Made by a program: the position numbers and the translations under genes. Below the pieces are notes generated by a model that did not search any database, was not told the DNA's origin, and saw nothing but the letters and a program-made list of their open reading frames with translations. A stretch of 8,667 nt of DNA, taken from an uncultured Selenomonas sp. (GTDB taxonomy: Bacteria; Bacillota; Negativicutes; Selenomonadales; Selenomonadaceae). Positions within the stretch are counted from its first letter, which is position 1. The number at the start of each line of letters is the position of its first letter. This document shows positions 1 through 7,104 of the stretch, piece after piece. The stretch spans positions 1 to 8,667 of the forward strand of contig CALJPB010000104.1 in assembly GCA_937981305.1 (NCBI GenBank). The letters are read 5' to 3'.

Positions 1-776
1 AAGCAGCGGCGCAGTTCCTCGTTTCGGATGAAGATGTTCGAGATCTGAAGTCCCGCAAGGTTGAATGTCTTGCTCGGTGAGGTGCAGGTAACGGTGATCG
101 CCGCCGCCTCATCGGAGAGCGAGGCAAACGGGATGTGACGGAAACCGGGACGTACGAACTCCTCGTGAATCTCGTCCGCGACGACGATGACGTTGTGGCG
201 CAGGCAGATCGCGGCGATCTGTTCGAGCTCTGCACGCGTCCATACGCGCCCGACGGGGTTGTGCGGACTGCACAGGATGAAGAGTTTGACGCTGTGCTCG
301 ATGAGCTTTTGCTCGAAGTCCTCGAAGTCGATCTCATAATGTCCCTCGATGAGGTGGAGGGGACTGTCGATGAGGACGCGCTCGTTCTGCCGGATCATGT
401 TCGCGAACGGGTAGTAGACGGGCTGCTGGATGAGGATGTTCTCGCCCTTTTTCGTAAATGCGCGGATGGCGTTTGCGATGGCAAAGACGACACCGGGCGT
501 GATGATGAGGTCGCTGCGCTCGACAGTCCAGTCATGGCGCGTGCGGAACCAGTTCTGAAGGACGGAGAAATAGTCGTCCTTCACCTGCGTATAACCGAAG
601 ATGCCGTGTGCGGCGCGTGCGTTCAGTGCATCAATCACAGGGGCGGGCGTGCGGAAGTCCATATCCGCGACCCAGAACGGCAGAATGTCTGCGGGGTAGC
701 CGCGCTCGGCGGCGAAGTCGTATTTCAGACAGGAGGTATTGCGGCGGTCGATGATTTCGTCAAAATTGATGGGCAT
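1..776 (-). CDS. patB: MalY/PatB-type PLP aminotransferase-fold C-S beta-lyase (cystathionine beta-lyase), C-terminus cut by window edge
   Basis: This is a fold-type I PLP enzyme. Members of the MalY/PatB family cleave the C-S bond of cystathionine or cysteine conjugates to give a thiol (such as homocysteine), pyruvate and ammonia in the cytoplasm. About 258 residues are visible of a family length near 390; the end lies beyond base 1. Seen: the family's N-terminal WVADMDF at residues 35-41, the FGYTQ segment at 60-64, QPVYYPF at 118-124, the HNPVGR loop at 172-177 (N173 normally contacts the PLP ring), the DEIH motif at 201-204 (D201 pairs with the pyridine nitrogen) and SPSKTFN at 233-239, where K236 is the Schiff-base lysine. 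The ATG at 776 follows the upstream gene's stop by 5 bases, and its AAAGGA ribosome site lies inside the end of that gene, so the two are probably co-transcribed. The exact substrate is not settled by the sequence. Confidence 0.93.
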   Translation of the reverse strand, partial: MPINFDEIIDRRNTSCLKYDFAAERGYPADILPFWVADMDFRTPAPVIDALNARAAHGIFGYTQVKDDYFSVLQNWFRTRHDWTVERSDLIITPGVVFAIANAIRAFTKKGENILIQQPVYYPFANMIRQNERVLIDSPLHLIEGHYEIDFEDFEQKLIEHSVKLFILCSPHNPVGRVWTRAELEQIAAICLRHNVIVVADEIHEEFVRPGFRHIPFASLSDEAAAITVTCTSPSKTFNLAGLQISNIFIRNEELRRC

Positions 777-781
777 ATATA

Positions 782-1936
782 TTATCCTTTCTGAGCGGCT
801 TTCTTGAGCGCCTGTTCCAGATCCTCCTTTAGATCGTCCACATCCTCAAGTCCGACGGAGAGGCGGAGGAGGCGGTCATCCAGTCCCGTGCGCGAGACGA
901 GGTAGTGCGGCATCTCCGCGTGCGTCTGCACAAGGGGGTAGGTGAGAAGGCTCTCCACGCCGCCGAGGCTTTCGGCAAACGCAATGAGCTTTAGATGTGC
1001 GAGGACATTCTGCGCGATTTCAGGCGTTTTTACCTTGAACGAGATCATCGCACCGAAGCCCGTGCTCTGCGACTGCTGCAGCGCATACTGCGGATGATCG
1101 GGGAGTCCTGCATAGTAGACATCCGTGACCTCGGGCAGTGTGCGCAGCCACTGGGCGATAGCGAGCGCACTCTTTTCCTGACGTTCGACGCGCACACCGA
1201 GCGTTTTGAGACTGCGGAGCATGAGCCACGCGTCCATGGGCGAGAGATTCGGGCCCTCGGATTTGACGAGCAGCTCGATCTCCTTTGCGAGATCGGAGTT
1301 CGCATCCTTTACGGCAAGGAAGCCGCAGATCACATCGTTGTGACCGCAGAGGTACTTTGTGCCGCTCTCGACCACGATGTCCGCACCGAGGGTCAGCGGC
1401 TTTTGGAAATGCGGCGAGAGGAAGGTGTTGTCCGCGACGAGGAGTGCGTTCTTTTCATGCGCAATCTGTGCGAGTGCGCGGATGTCGGTGACGAACATCA
1501 TCGGATTCGACGGAGTTTCAATGAAAATGAGCTTCGTCTCCTGCCGCGTCTTTGCGCGGACGAGAGCCGTGTCGCGCTGATCGACGTACTCGAAGTCAAT
1601 GCCGTAGCGGCTGTAGATGTCGTTTGCGAGACGCACCGTGCCACCGTAGAGATCCTCGGGCAGGAGGACGTGATCGCCCGCCTTGCAGAGGGCAAAGACG
1701 AGATTGATCGCCGCCATGCCCGAGGAGAGTGCCCACGCGCGGCCGCCGTCCTCAAGGAGGGCAATCGCCCGCTCCAGATCGTAGCGCGTTGGGTTCGCGA
1801 CGCGCCCATAGTCATAGCCCGTGCTCTCGCGAAACGCGGGATGGCGGAACGTCGCGGACAGATAGATGGGCGTTGTGAGTGCGCCCGTCGCATCGTAGTT
1901 ATGACAGCCGTGTACTTCGGCAGAGAAATCCTTCAT
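782..1936 (-). CDS. Cys/Met-metabolism PLP enzyme (cystathionine gamma-synthase / gamma-lyase type)
   Basis: A complete trans-sulfuration family enzyme of 384 residues, the usual size. Such enzymes do PLP-dependent gamma-replacement or gamma-elimination on homoserine esters, cystathionine or related sulfur amino acids. Seen: YDYGRVANPT at residues 41-50 (Y and R contact the cofactor phosphate of the partner subunit), SSGMAA at 71-76, DLYGGT at 95-100 (the stacking tyrosine is Y97), VADNTF at 167-172 with D169, SGTKYLCGH at 191-199 with K194 as PLP lysine, ESLGGVESL at 322-330, and R358 in RLSVGLED for the substrate carboxylate. Canonical methionine gamma-lyases carry Cys after LYG; here it is Gly, which favours the cystathionine enzymes. 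The ATG at 1936 is chosen because GGGAGG lies 8 bases upstream; an in-frame TTG at 1954 would place that site inside the gene. It is first in a two-gene operon with patB. Synthase versus lyase cannot be decided from sequence. Confidence 0.92.
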   Translation of the reverse strand: MKDFSAEVHGCHNYDATGALTTPIYLSATFRHPAFRESTGYDYGRVANPTRYDLERAIALLEDGGRAWALSSGMAAINLVFALCKAGDHVLLPEDLYGGTVRLANDIYSRYGIDFEYVDQRDTALVRAKTRQETKLIFIETPSNPMMFVTDIRALAQIAHEKNALLVADNTFLSPHFQKPLTLGADIVVESGTKYLCGHNDVICGFLAVKDANSDLAKEIELLVKSEGPNLSPMDAWLMLRSLKTLGVRVERQEKSALAIAQWLRTLPEVTDVYYAGLPDHPQYALQQSQSTGFGAMISFKVKTPEIAQNVLAHLKLIAFAESLGGVESLLTYPLVQTHAEMPHYLVSRTGLDDRLLRLSVGLEDVDDLKEDLEQALKKAAQKG

Positions 1937-1978
1937 AAATATGTCCTCCCTCAAAATAATATCCTCTGTTTGGTTTCC

Positions 1979-2008
1979 ATTATACGCGTCCGTTCCATTC
2001 TATGTCAA
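1979..2008 (-). promoter_or_regulatory. Sigma-A-type promoter for the C-S enzyme operon
   Basis: On the minus strand a perfect -35 TTGACA (2008-2003) and a perfect -10 TATAAT (1984-1979) are 18 bases apart. The start of transcription would fall near 1972, leaving a leader of about 36 bases before the ATG at 1936, too short for a riboswitch. It faces away from the promoter of the rightward operon, with 22 AT-rich bases between the two -35 boxes. Confidence 0.85.
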
Positions 2009-2019
2009 CAAGAAAATAT

Positions 2020-2100
2020 ATAAAACATACTTGACAAGAATGTTATTTCCATGTATGATGTCCACACGATCAAATAAAACATATAAACTAACAATGTTTT
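2020..2100. repeat. AAAACAT repeats around the rightward promoter (possible operator)
   Basis: The 10-mer ATAAAACATA occurs at 2020-2029 and again at 2074-2083, exactly 54 bases apart, on either side of the rightward promoter. A third copy, inverted as ATGTTTT, lies at 2094-2100 just before the ribosome site; with 2076-2082 it forms a perfect 7-bp inverted repeat with an 11-base loop. The arrangement could be a repressor or activator site; the regulator is unknown. In AT-rich intergenic DNA chance recurrence is possible. Confidence 0.45.
2031..2059 (+). promoter_or_regulatory. Sigma-A-type promoter for the methyltransferase-ABC operon
   Basis: A perfect -35 TTGACA at 2031-2036 and a -10 TATGAT at 2054-2059 are separated by 17 bases, the optimal spacing. 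The start would be near 2066, giving a leader of roughly 52 bases. The leader contains an inverted repeat but no room for a SAM or T-box riboswitch, so control is more likely through a protein binding this divergent region. Confidence 0.88.
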
Positions 2101-2117
2101 GAAGGGCGGAGTATAAC

Positions 2118-3125
2118 ATGGCAACAGCAAAAAAAGAACTGGTACTGAATGCGATGGATCGGAAAGAAGTGGAGCGTGTCCCCGCAGGCTTCTGGTTTCA
2201 TTTTCTAGAGGATGAGATTCATGCGGATGCCTACACGCATCCGGAGCTGGAGCAGAGGGTGCTGGATGGTGAGATTCGCTACATCGAGGAGGGGCGGCCC
2301 GACTTCGTGAAGATCATGACGGACGGCTTCTTCTCCTACCCGAACCCCGTCGTACAGAAGGCACGTACGGCTGCGGAGCTTGCAAAGGTGCAGCCGCTTC
2401 CCGACGATCATCCCTTCTTTACGCGGCAGGTCGCCTATGCAAAGGAGATCACGCGGCGTTACGGCAGCGAAATCGCGACATTCTACAATCTCTTCTGCGC
2501 GGGCACGACGATCAAGTTCATGCAGCCGGGCACGCTTGCCGAGGATGAGGCATTCCTCGCACAGCTTGTGTGTGAGGATAAGGCGGCAGTGCGGGCGGCG
2601 TTCGATGTGATCTCTGCGGATCTGGCGAAACTTGCCCACCGCGTCATTACGGAGGCGGGCGTGACGGGCATCTACTTCAGCCTACAGAACCTCGTCGGCG
2701 AGGGGGCAGATCGTGCGGTCTATGAGGAGGTCTTTGCACCGGGGGAACGGGAGATCCTGCGCGTCGCGAACGCTGCAAGCCCCTACAATATCCTCCACAT
2801 CTGCGGCTATGCAGGACACCGCAACGAGCTCGACTGGTATAGGGACTACGATGCCAAGACGATCAACTGGGCGGCGGTTGTCGAGGGAATACCGCTTGCC
2901 GAGGGACGCAGGATTTTCCCGCAGCACGCGCTGCTTGGAGGATTCGGCAATCTGCCCGAGGACGTACTCTATCGTGGCACGCGTGCGGAGATCGAGGCGG
3001 AGACCGAGCGTATCCTCGCGGCGGCGGGGCGCACGGGTGTCCTGCTCGGTGCGGACTGCACTGTTCCGCGCGACATTGATTGGAAGCATTTTGACTGGGT
3101 TCGCGGCGCGGCAGTCGCACGATAA
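2118..3125 (+). CDS. UroD-superfamily zinc-site methyltransferase (MtaA/CmuA-like), not a heme enzyme
   Basis: A 335-residue soluble protein of the uroporphyrinogen decarboxylase superfamily. It lacks the MRQAGR arginine motif that true HemE enzymes carry near the N-terminus; the equivalent stretch here is RVPAGFWFHF at residues 20-29. Instead it has LHICG with His227 and Cys229, and GADCTVP with Cys314, matching the His-X-Cys...Cys zinc site by which MtaA, MtbA and CmuA-type methyltransferases activate a thiol for methyl transfer. GGFGN (274-278) and GVLLGADC (307-314) are typical barrel-end segments of the family. The first ATG with a purine-rich site (AAGGGCGGAG, 2102-2111) was taken. It is the first gene of the operon, 14 bases before the binding-protein gene. 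No corrinoid-protein gene lies in the window, so methyl donor and acceptor are unknown; a thiol such as homocysteine is an inference from the context. Confidence 0.85.
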   Translation: MATAKKELVLNAMDRKEVERVPAGFWFHFLEDEIHADAYTHPELEQRVLDGEIRYIEEGRPDFVKIMTDGFFSYPNPVVQKARTAAELAKVQPLPDDHPFFTRQVAYAKEITRRYGSEIATFYNLFCAGTTIKFMQPGTLAEDEAFLAQLVCEDKAAVRAAFDVISADLAKLAHRVITEAGVTGIYFSLQNLVGEGADRAVYEEVFAPGEREILRVANAASPYNILHICGYAGHRNELDWYRDYDAKTINWAAVVEGIPLAEGRRIFPQHALLGGFGNLPEDVLYRGTRAEIEAETERILAAAGRTGVLLGADCTVPRDIDWKHFDWVRGAAVAR

Positions 3126-3139
3126 AAGGAGAGAATAAC

Positions 3140-4000
3140 ATGAATTTCAAGAAAATCGGCAAGGCAGCACTCACGGGTCTCCTCGCGGCGGCGCTCGCAG
3201 CAGGGCTCGCCGGCTGCGGCAAGGACAGCGCAGACGGGGCAAAGTCCGCAGACGGAAAGAGAACCATCACAATCGCGCACACGAACTACTATGTGCCGTA
3301 TGACTACGTGAACGAGCAGGGCGAGTCGGACGGCTTTGAGGTCGCCGTGATGAAGGAGGTAGCGAAGAAGCTGCCGCAGTATGAATTCAAGTTTGTACCG
3401 ACCTCGGATGACGATCTCCTCATCGGTGTCGAGTCCGGCAAGTACAACGTTGGCACAAAGGGGATCTGGATCACAGAAGCGCGTAAGAAGAAGTATGTGT
3501 TCCCGAAGAACAACATCGGCGCGAGTGTGATCGGTCTTGCGATCCGCAAGGATACGGCAAATGAGATCAAGGATCTGCCGTCCTTTGCGAAGTTCAGCGG
3601 CAAGCTCGTCCCGATTGCGCCGCAGGATGCGCGCTACATGGTTATCGACACCTACAACAAAGAAAACCCCGACAACCAGATCAAGCTGACCTCATCCGAG
3701 TCCTTCCAGAATGCGGATGCCTACAGCTGGGTCATGGAGGGGCGCTACGACGGCTATCTTGAGGTCGAACTGAGCTACAAGAACAACATCGAGAAGGAGG
3801 ATGCGCCCTATCATGCGTTCAGCGACAAGCTGACGTACATCCGCTACAAGGGGATTCCGACCTATCCGATCTTCAACAAGAAGGAACAGGCTTTTGCGGA
3901 TGAATATGACAAGGCGATCGAGGAGCTGCGTGCCGAGGGCAAGATTGCGGAGCTTGAGCAGAAATATTTCGGGGAGAGCCTGACGGCATATCTGAACTGA
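3140..4000 (+). CDS. Amino-acid ABC transporter substrate-binding lipoprotein
   Basis: A 286-residue periplasmic/extracytoplasmic solute-binding protein of the family 3 type that serves polar amino-acid ABC importers. It starts with a lysine-rich N-region and hydrophobic stretch ending in the lipobox LAGC, with Cys26 as the lipidated residue. The mature part opens with TITIAHTNYYVPYDY (43-57) and DGFEVAVMKEVAKKL (64-78), the usual first-lobe signature, followed by ITEARKKKYVF (111-121), where Arg115 is the likely carboxylate clamp. The end, IAELEQKYFGES, is typical of the family. The motif that normally reads D...G...T.ER is altered (N103 in YNVGTKG), and the second-lobe Asp appears as Glu in YDGYLEVE (203-210), so the ligand may differ from common polar amino acids. 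An AAAGGAGAG site lies 6 bases upstream of the ATG. The ligand is inferred from neighbours only. Confidence 0.9.
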   Translation: MNFKKIGKAALTGLLAAALAAGLAGCGKDSADGAKSADGKRTITIAHTNYYVPYDYVNEQGESDGFEVAVMKEVAKKLPQYEFKFVPTSDDDLLIGVESGKYNVGTKGIWITEARKKKYVFPKNNIGASVIGLAIRKDTANEIKDLPSFAKFSGKLVPIAPQDARYMVIDTYNKENPDNQIKLTSSESFQNADAYSWVMEGRYDGYLEVELSYKNNIEKEDAPYHAFSDKLTYIRYKGIPTYPIFNKKEQAFADEYDKAIEELRAEGKIAELEQKYFGESLTAYLN

Positions 4001-4018
4001 TGAAAGGAGCCACACGGG

Positions 4019-4780
4019 ATGGAAACACGGGCATTTGACATAGGGATGATCGCGCAGGTGCTGCCCGACCTCCTCGCATATCTCGATGTGACCCTCCTCG
4101 TGGCGCTCGTCAGCATCGCACTCGGATCTCTCCTCGGGGGACTTCTTGCGTGGGCAAATCTCGGCGGCAGCGCGCTGCTTCGGTGGTCTGCTCTCGCGTA
4201 TGTGTACGTCATGCGCTGCACGCCATCGATTGTTCTGTTGTTCATCGTATTCTATGGCCTGCCGAAGATCACGGAGGCGGCAGTTCGGTACGACATGAAT
4301 GACCTGCACCGTGCGGTCTTTGCCATCATCACATTTACGCTACTCTTTGGCGCGTATATCTCGGAGGTATTCCGCGCGGCGTACTCAGCTGTTCCGCGCG
4401 GGCAGTACGAGGCGGCGGTGAGTGCGGGGCTGACACCGTTTCAGGCATTTCGGCACGTGATCCTAGGACAGGCGGCGCTCGTGGCACTGCCGAACTTCGG
4501 CAATGCGACGATCAATCTGCTGAAGGAGGGGTCTCTCGCCTATACAATCGGTCTGATTGATATGATCGGCAAGGGCAATCTCATCATCGCACAGAATTTC
4601 GGAGCATACGGGGTTGAGGTCTACCTCGCCGCGCTGCTCATCTACTGGGTGCTTGTGCTGCTGCTGGAGCAGGTCTTTGCTCTGGTGGAAAAGCACCTTG
4701 ATGTCGGTACCGGTCTGCGTGCCGCCGATACGAAGGAAGCGACAGGGAGAGGAGGGGATACCGTTGGAACTGGATCTTGA
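4019..4780 (+). CDS. Amino-acid ABC transporter permease (HisM/GlnP type), first of two
   Basis: A 253-residue inner-membrane permease of the polar amino-acid importer class. About five hydrophobic helices are visible, near residues 20-46, 57-82, 98-120, 150-175 and 200-224. The EAA loop that docks on the ATPase is at about 126-153 (VPRGQYEAAVSAG with the downstream Gly). The segment MRCTPSIVLLFIVFYGLP (65-82) matches the RGTP...L..YGLP region common to these permeases. GAAAGGAG lies 9 bases upstream of the ATG and 18 bases separate it from the binding-protein stop. Its C-terminal tail, after about residue 230, is hydrophilic and Gly/Thr-rich, and its last 17 coding bases overlap the second permease gene, suggesting translational coupling and a heterodimeric channel. 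Confidence 0.93.
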   Translation: METRAFDIGMIAQVLPDLLAYLDVTLLVALVSIALGSLLGGLLAWANLGGSALLRWSALAYVYVMRCTPSIVLLFIVFYGLPKITEAAVRYDMNDLHRAVFAIITFTLLFGAYISEVFRAAYSAVPRGQYEAAVSAGLTPFQAFRHVILGQAALVALPNFGNATINLLKEGSLAYTIGLIDMIGKGNLIIAQNFGAYGVEVYLAALLIYWVLVLLLEQVFALVEKHLDVGTGLRAADTKEATGRGGDTVGTGS

Positions 4781-5468
4781 CTTTATGCAGGAAACCTTCC
4801 TGCTCGTGTGGCAGGGCGCGGGCGTGACGCTCGCGCTGACCGCACTTTCGCTCATCCTCGCCGCACCCATAGCGTTCTACTTTGCCGTCCTGCGTGTGCG
4901 CGGGCGGCGCGTCGGCGGGACGATCGCACGCTTCTATGTCTCCTTTGTACGCGGTACGCCGCTGATCCTGCAAATTCTCCTGCTCTACAGTCTCCTACCG
5001 AGCCTTGTCAATGCCGCGGTAAAGGATTTGGGGCTGACGATCAACGTATTTGAGGCAGTCGATCCGTTTTACTATGCGGTCTTGATCTTTACGCTGAATA
5101 CGATTGCCCTCCTCACCGAGGCCTTTCGCGCGGCGCTGCTTGCGATCCCGAAGGGACAGCTTGAAGCGGGACTTGCGAGCGGACTGAGCGCATTTCAGAC
5201 CTATCTGCACGTTATCATCCCGCAGGCACTTGTCGTGGCACTGCCGAGCATCTGCAATATCACGGTCAATCTCATCAAGGGAACGTCACTCGCGTTCCTT
5301 ATGACGGTCAAGGACATCATGGCGGTCGGCAAGATCGCTGCGTCCTATGGCTACAACTACATCGAGGCATATCTCGATGTGTTCATCGTCTATCTCGTGC
5401 TCTGCACCATCGTTCAGCTCCTCTTTGCAGCGGCAGAACGTCGTGTCGGGGCGTTCCGAAGTCTCTAG
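4764..5468 (+). CDS. Amino-acid ABC transporter permease, second subunit (TTG start)
   Basis: A 234-residue permease paralogous to the gene before it. Seen: [19 protein letters not shown] (61-79), the family segment before the periplasmic loop; the EAA-type loop [13 protein letters not shown] at 128-140, where the usual EAA reads EAG; and hydrophobic helices near 14-42, 65-85, 103-122, 155-180 and 200-224. The start is taken as TTG at 4764 because GGAGGGG (4751-4757) lies 6 bases upstream. The in-frame ATG at 4785 has no such site, and reading from farther upstream would overlap the first permease by more than 150 bases. The gene begins inside the first permease's last codons. Two unlike permeases imply a heterodimer that pairs with the single ATPase encoded next. 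Confidence 0.92.
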   Translation: MELDLDFMQETFLLVWQGAGVTLALTALSLILAAPIAFYFAVLRVRGRRVGGTIARFYVSFVRGTPLILQILLLYSLLPSLVNAAVKDLGLTINVFEAVDPFYYAVLIFTLNTIALLTEAFRAALLAIPKGQLEAGLASGLSAFQTYLHVIIPQALVVALPSICNITVNLIKGTSLAFLMTVKDIMAVGKIAASYGYNYIEAYLDVFIVYLVLCTIVQLLFAAAERRVGAFRSL

Positions 5469-5478
5469 GAGGTGGAGT

Positions 5479-6243
5479 ATGTTATTCGGGATTCAGAACG
5501 TACGCAAAAATTTTGAGCAGACCGAGGTGCTGAGGGATGTCAGTCTGGCGGTGAACAAGGGGGATGTCGTCGTTATCCTGGGGCCCAGCGGCTCTGGAAA
5601 GACCACCTTCCTGCGCTGCCTCAACTTCCTCGAGCGCGCTGACGGCGGCACGATGGCCTTTCACGGGACACAGCTCTCTCTTGCGGAGGCGAGTGACCGT
5701 GAAATTGCAGACGTGCGGAAAAAGACGGCATTCGTCTTTCAGAACTACAACCTCTTTGCGAACAAGACCGCGCTCGAGAATGTGACGCTCGGGCTGACTG
5801 TCGGGCGCGGCATCGCAAAGGACGAGGCGCATGAGATCGCAAGGGAGGCGCTGCGGCGCGTCGGTATGGAGGCGCGTGCGGACTACTATCCCGCGCAGCT
5901 CTCGGGCGGACAGCAGCAGCGTGTCGGCATTGCGCGCGCGATTGCGGCAAAACCCGATGTCATCCTTTTCGATGAGCCCACCTCGGCACTCGATCCCGAA
6001 CTCGTGGGCGAGGTTCTGCAGGTTATGAAGACACTCGCCGATGAGGGTACGACAATGATCGTCGTCACCCATGAGATGAAGTTCGCACAGGAGGTGGCGA
6101 CCCACGTCGTCTTTATGTCGGACGGCGTCATCGTCGAGGAGGGCAGTGCGAAGGAGATCTTCACCGCGCCGCGCGAGGAGCGCACGCGCCGCTTCCTCCG
6201 CCGTATCCTGCCCGAGGAGTACGAGCCGGCGGCACTGATCTGA
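5479..6243 (+). CDS. Amino-acid ABC transporter ATP-binding protein (GlnQ/HisP type)
   Basis: A 254-residue ATPase that powers the importer from the cytoplasmic side. All motifs are intact: Walker [10 protein letters not shown] at residues 35-43, Q-loop Q88 in FVFQNYNLF, signature LSGGQQQR at 141-148, Walker B VILFDEP at 161-167 with the catalytic Glu166, D-loop SALD at 169-172 and H-loop His198 in VTHEM. Length and the FQNYNLF and EMKFA segments are typical of the polar amino-acid class. The AGGAGGT site at 5467-5473 overlaps the TAG stop of the preceding permease and sits 5 bases before the ATG. No extra C-terminal sensing domain of the MetN type is present, so this is not a classical D-methionine importer ATPase. 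It is the last gene of the operon, followed by a strong hairpin. Confidence 0.96.
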   Translation: MLFGIQNVRKNFEQTEVLRDVSLAVNKGDVVVILGPSGSGKTTFLRCLNFLERADGGTMAFHGTQLSLAEASDREIADVRKKTAFVFQNYNLFANKTALENVTLGLTVGRGIAKDEAHEIAREALRRVGMEARADYYPAQLSGGQQQRVGIARAIAAKPDVILFDEPTSALDPELVGEVLQVMKTLADEGTTMIVVTHEMKFAQEVATHVVFMSDGVIVEEGSAKEIFTAPREERTRRFLRRILPEEYEPAALI

Positions 6244-6268
6244 GGGAAGCCACGATGAAACATAAAAT

Positions 6269-6306
6269 GGCGGCAGTCCGTGAGGTTTTCCTCGTGGGCT
6301 GCCGCC
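6269..6306. terminator. Bidirectional terminator hairpin between the ABC operon and the coiled-coil gene
   Basis: GGCGGCAG (6269-6276) pairs with CTGCCGCC (6299-6306); CC (6278-6279) with GG (6296-6297) continues the stem after a T-G pair, and GAGG/CCTC closes a TTTT loop inside. Rightward, only a short GTTT follows. Leftward, the stem is followed by ATTTTATGTTT, a better U-tract. It lies 25 bases after the ATPase stop and 18 bases after the stop of the minus-strand gene. Confidence 0.75.
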
Positions 6307-6324
6307 GTTTGCGTGCAGTGCTTC

Positions 6325-7062
6325 CTATGTATCGCTTGTATTCTTATTGGTCGGAACGACGATTGCACTGAGGTCTGTGTGTTTCTTTGCAGCGGCGGTC
6401 TTTTGATACGCTCTGAGTGCGGTGCGTGCGGTCCGATCATCCGGCTGCGCTGCCGCAAGTGCTGCGCGTTCCTTTTCCTGCGCCTTTGTAAGTTCTGCAT
6501 CGCGGTCGGCACGCTCCTGCAATGCCTGACCGCGTAGCTTCATCGTATGATGATCCTTGTCCTTCATCTCGGATTTCAGTTGACTGATCCGATTTTTATA
6601 GAGGCGGCGCGATCCGTCGATTTCATCATCGCTCACAAGCCCCTCTGCCACGAGCTTTTCGAGCGCATCCACCTTGCCGTGCAGCTCACTCATCTTGTCC
6701 TCGTCCGTCATTCCGGCACGTTTCAGTTCGTCCGCTTCCTTTTGTAGCTTTGCCTTGTCCTCGTCTGTGAGTGTGGCATCTGTTTGGATACGTTTTTCGA
6801 TTTCAGCTGCTTTTGCTTTCTTTGCCTTCTTGTCGGCGCGTTCCTTCTCGTCGGCGGCAAGTGCCAGCTCTGCGGGGGTCAGATCATCCTCCATATCCGT
6901 GCTCTCGTTCAGGGATTTTCCCTTTGCACTGATATAGACCTCGACCGCACGGCTTAGGACATCCGCCACCGTGCTTTTCTTCTGCGTGGAATCCTTTCCT
7001 GACGCAGAAGATCCGTCTCTGTGCGGGCACAGAAGTTTGTCTGTGTCCTGTGCGATACGCAT
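6325..7062 (-). CDS. Hypothetical charged coiled-coil protein, possibly in the flagellar regulon
   Basis: I do not recognise this 245-residue protein. It has no signal peptide or membrane segment. Residues 1-35 look disordered (Ser/Asp/Lys-rich, one Cys at 12). A short possible helix, VADVLSRAVEVYI, is at 32-44. From about residue 62 to 225 it is very rich in Ala, Glu, Lys and Asp with few hydrophobics, in heptad-like order, which suggests one or more long coiled coils (for example 66-115, 125-140 and 152-205). The tail LSAIVVPTN is less charged. The repeated LTDEDK/MTDEDK pattern at 98-103 and 118-123 may be hinge points. The ATG at 7062 has GGAG 9 bases upstream. The promoter upstream resembles a sigma-28 site, which is the main clue to its role; a structural or secreted part of the motility system is possible but unproven. 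Confidence 0.8.
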   Translation of the reverse strand: MRIAQDTDKLLCPHRDGSSASGKDSTQKKSTVADVLSRAVEVYISAKGKSLNESTDMEDDLTPAELALAADEKERADKKAKKAKAAEIEKRIQTDATLTDEDKAKLQKEADELKRAGMTDEDKMSELHGKVDALEKLVAEGLVSDDEIDGSRRLYKNRISQLKSEMKDKDHHTMKLRGQALQERADRDAELTKAQEKERAALAAAQPDDRTARTALRAYQKTAAAKKHTDLSAIVVPTNKNTSDT

Positions 7063-7104
7063 AGCACCATCTCCAATCCGTGGGATACAATTCCTTCTAA
7101 TAGT

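Noticed and set aside
135..794. Long plus-strand open frame (219 codons) opposite the patB gene
   Set aside because: Its translation has no family features, it has no ribosome site, and the opposite strand encodes a clear MalY/PatB enzyme; it is a GC-driven shadow frame.
1937..1954. Upstream TTG start for the trans-sulfuration enzyme
   Set aside because: It would encode part of the GGGAGG ribosome site itself; the ATG at 1936 has ideal spacing.
995..2023. Plus-strand open frame of 342 codons
   Set aside because: It is antisense to the trans-sulfuration enzyme with all its PLP motifs and runs through the promoter region; shadow frame.
2066..2117. SAM riboswitch or T-box in the leader of the methyltransferase operon
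   Set aside because: The leader is only about 50 bases, with a single short AT-rich inverted repeat; no room for either fold.
2118..3125. Uroporphyrinogen decarboxylase (HemE) for heme synthesis
   Set aside because: The catalytic arginine motif MRQAGR is absent, a zinc triad is present, and no heme genes are nearby.
3692..4309. Minus-strand open frame of 205 codons
   Set aside because: It spans the end of the binding-protein gene and the start of the first permease on the opposite strand, with no ribosome site; shadow frame.
5479..6243. MetN, the ATPase of the D-methionine importer
   Set aside because: No C-terminal regulatory domain is present, and the transporter has two HisM-type permeases rather than a single MetI.
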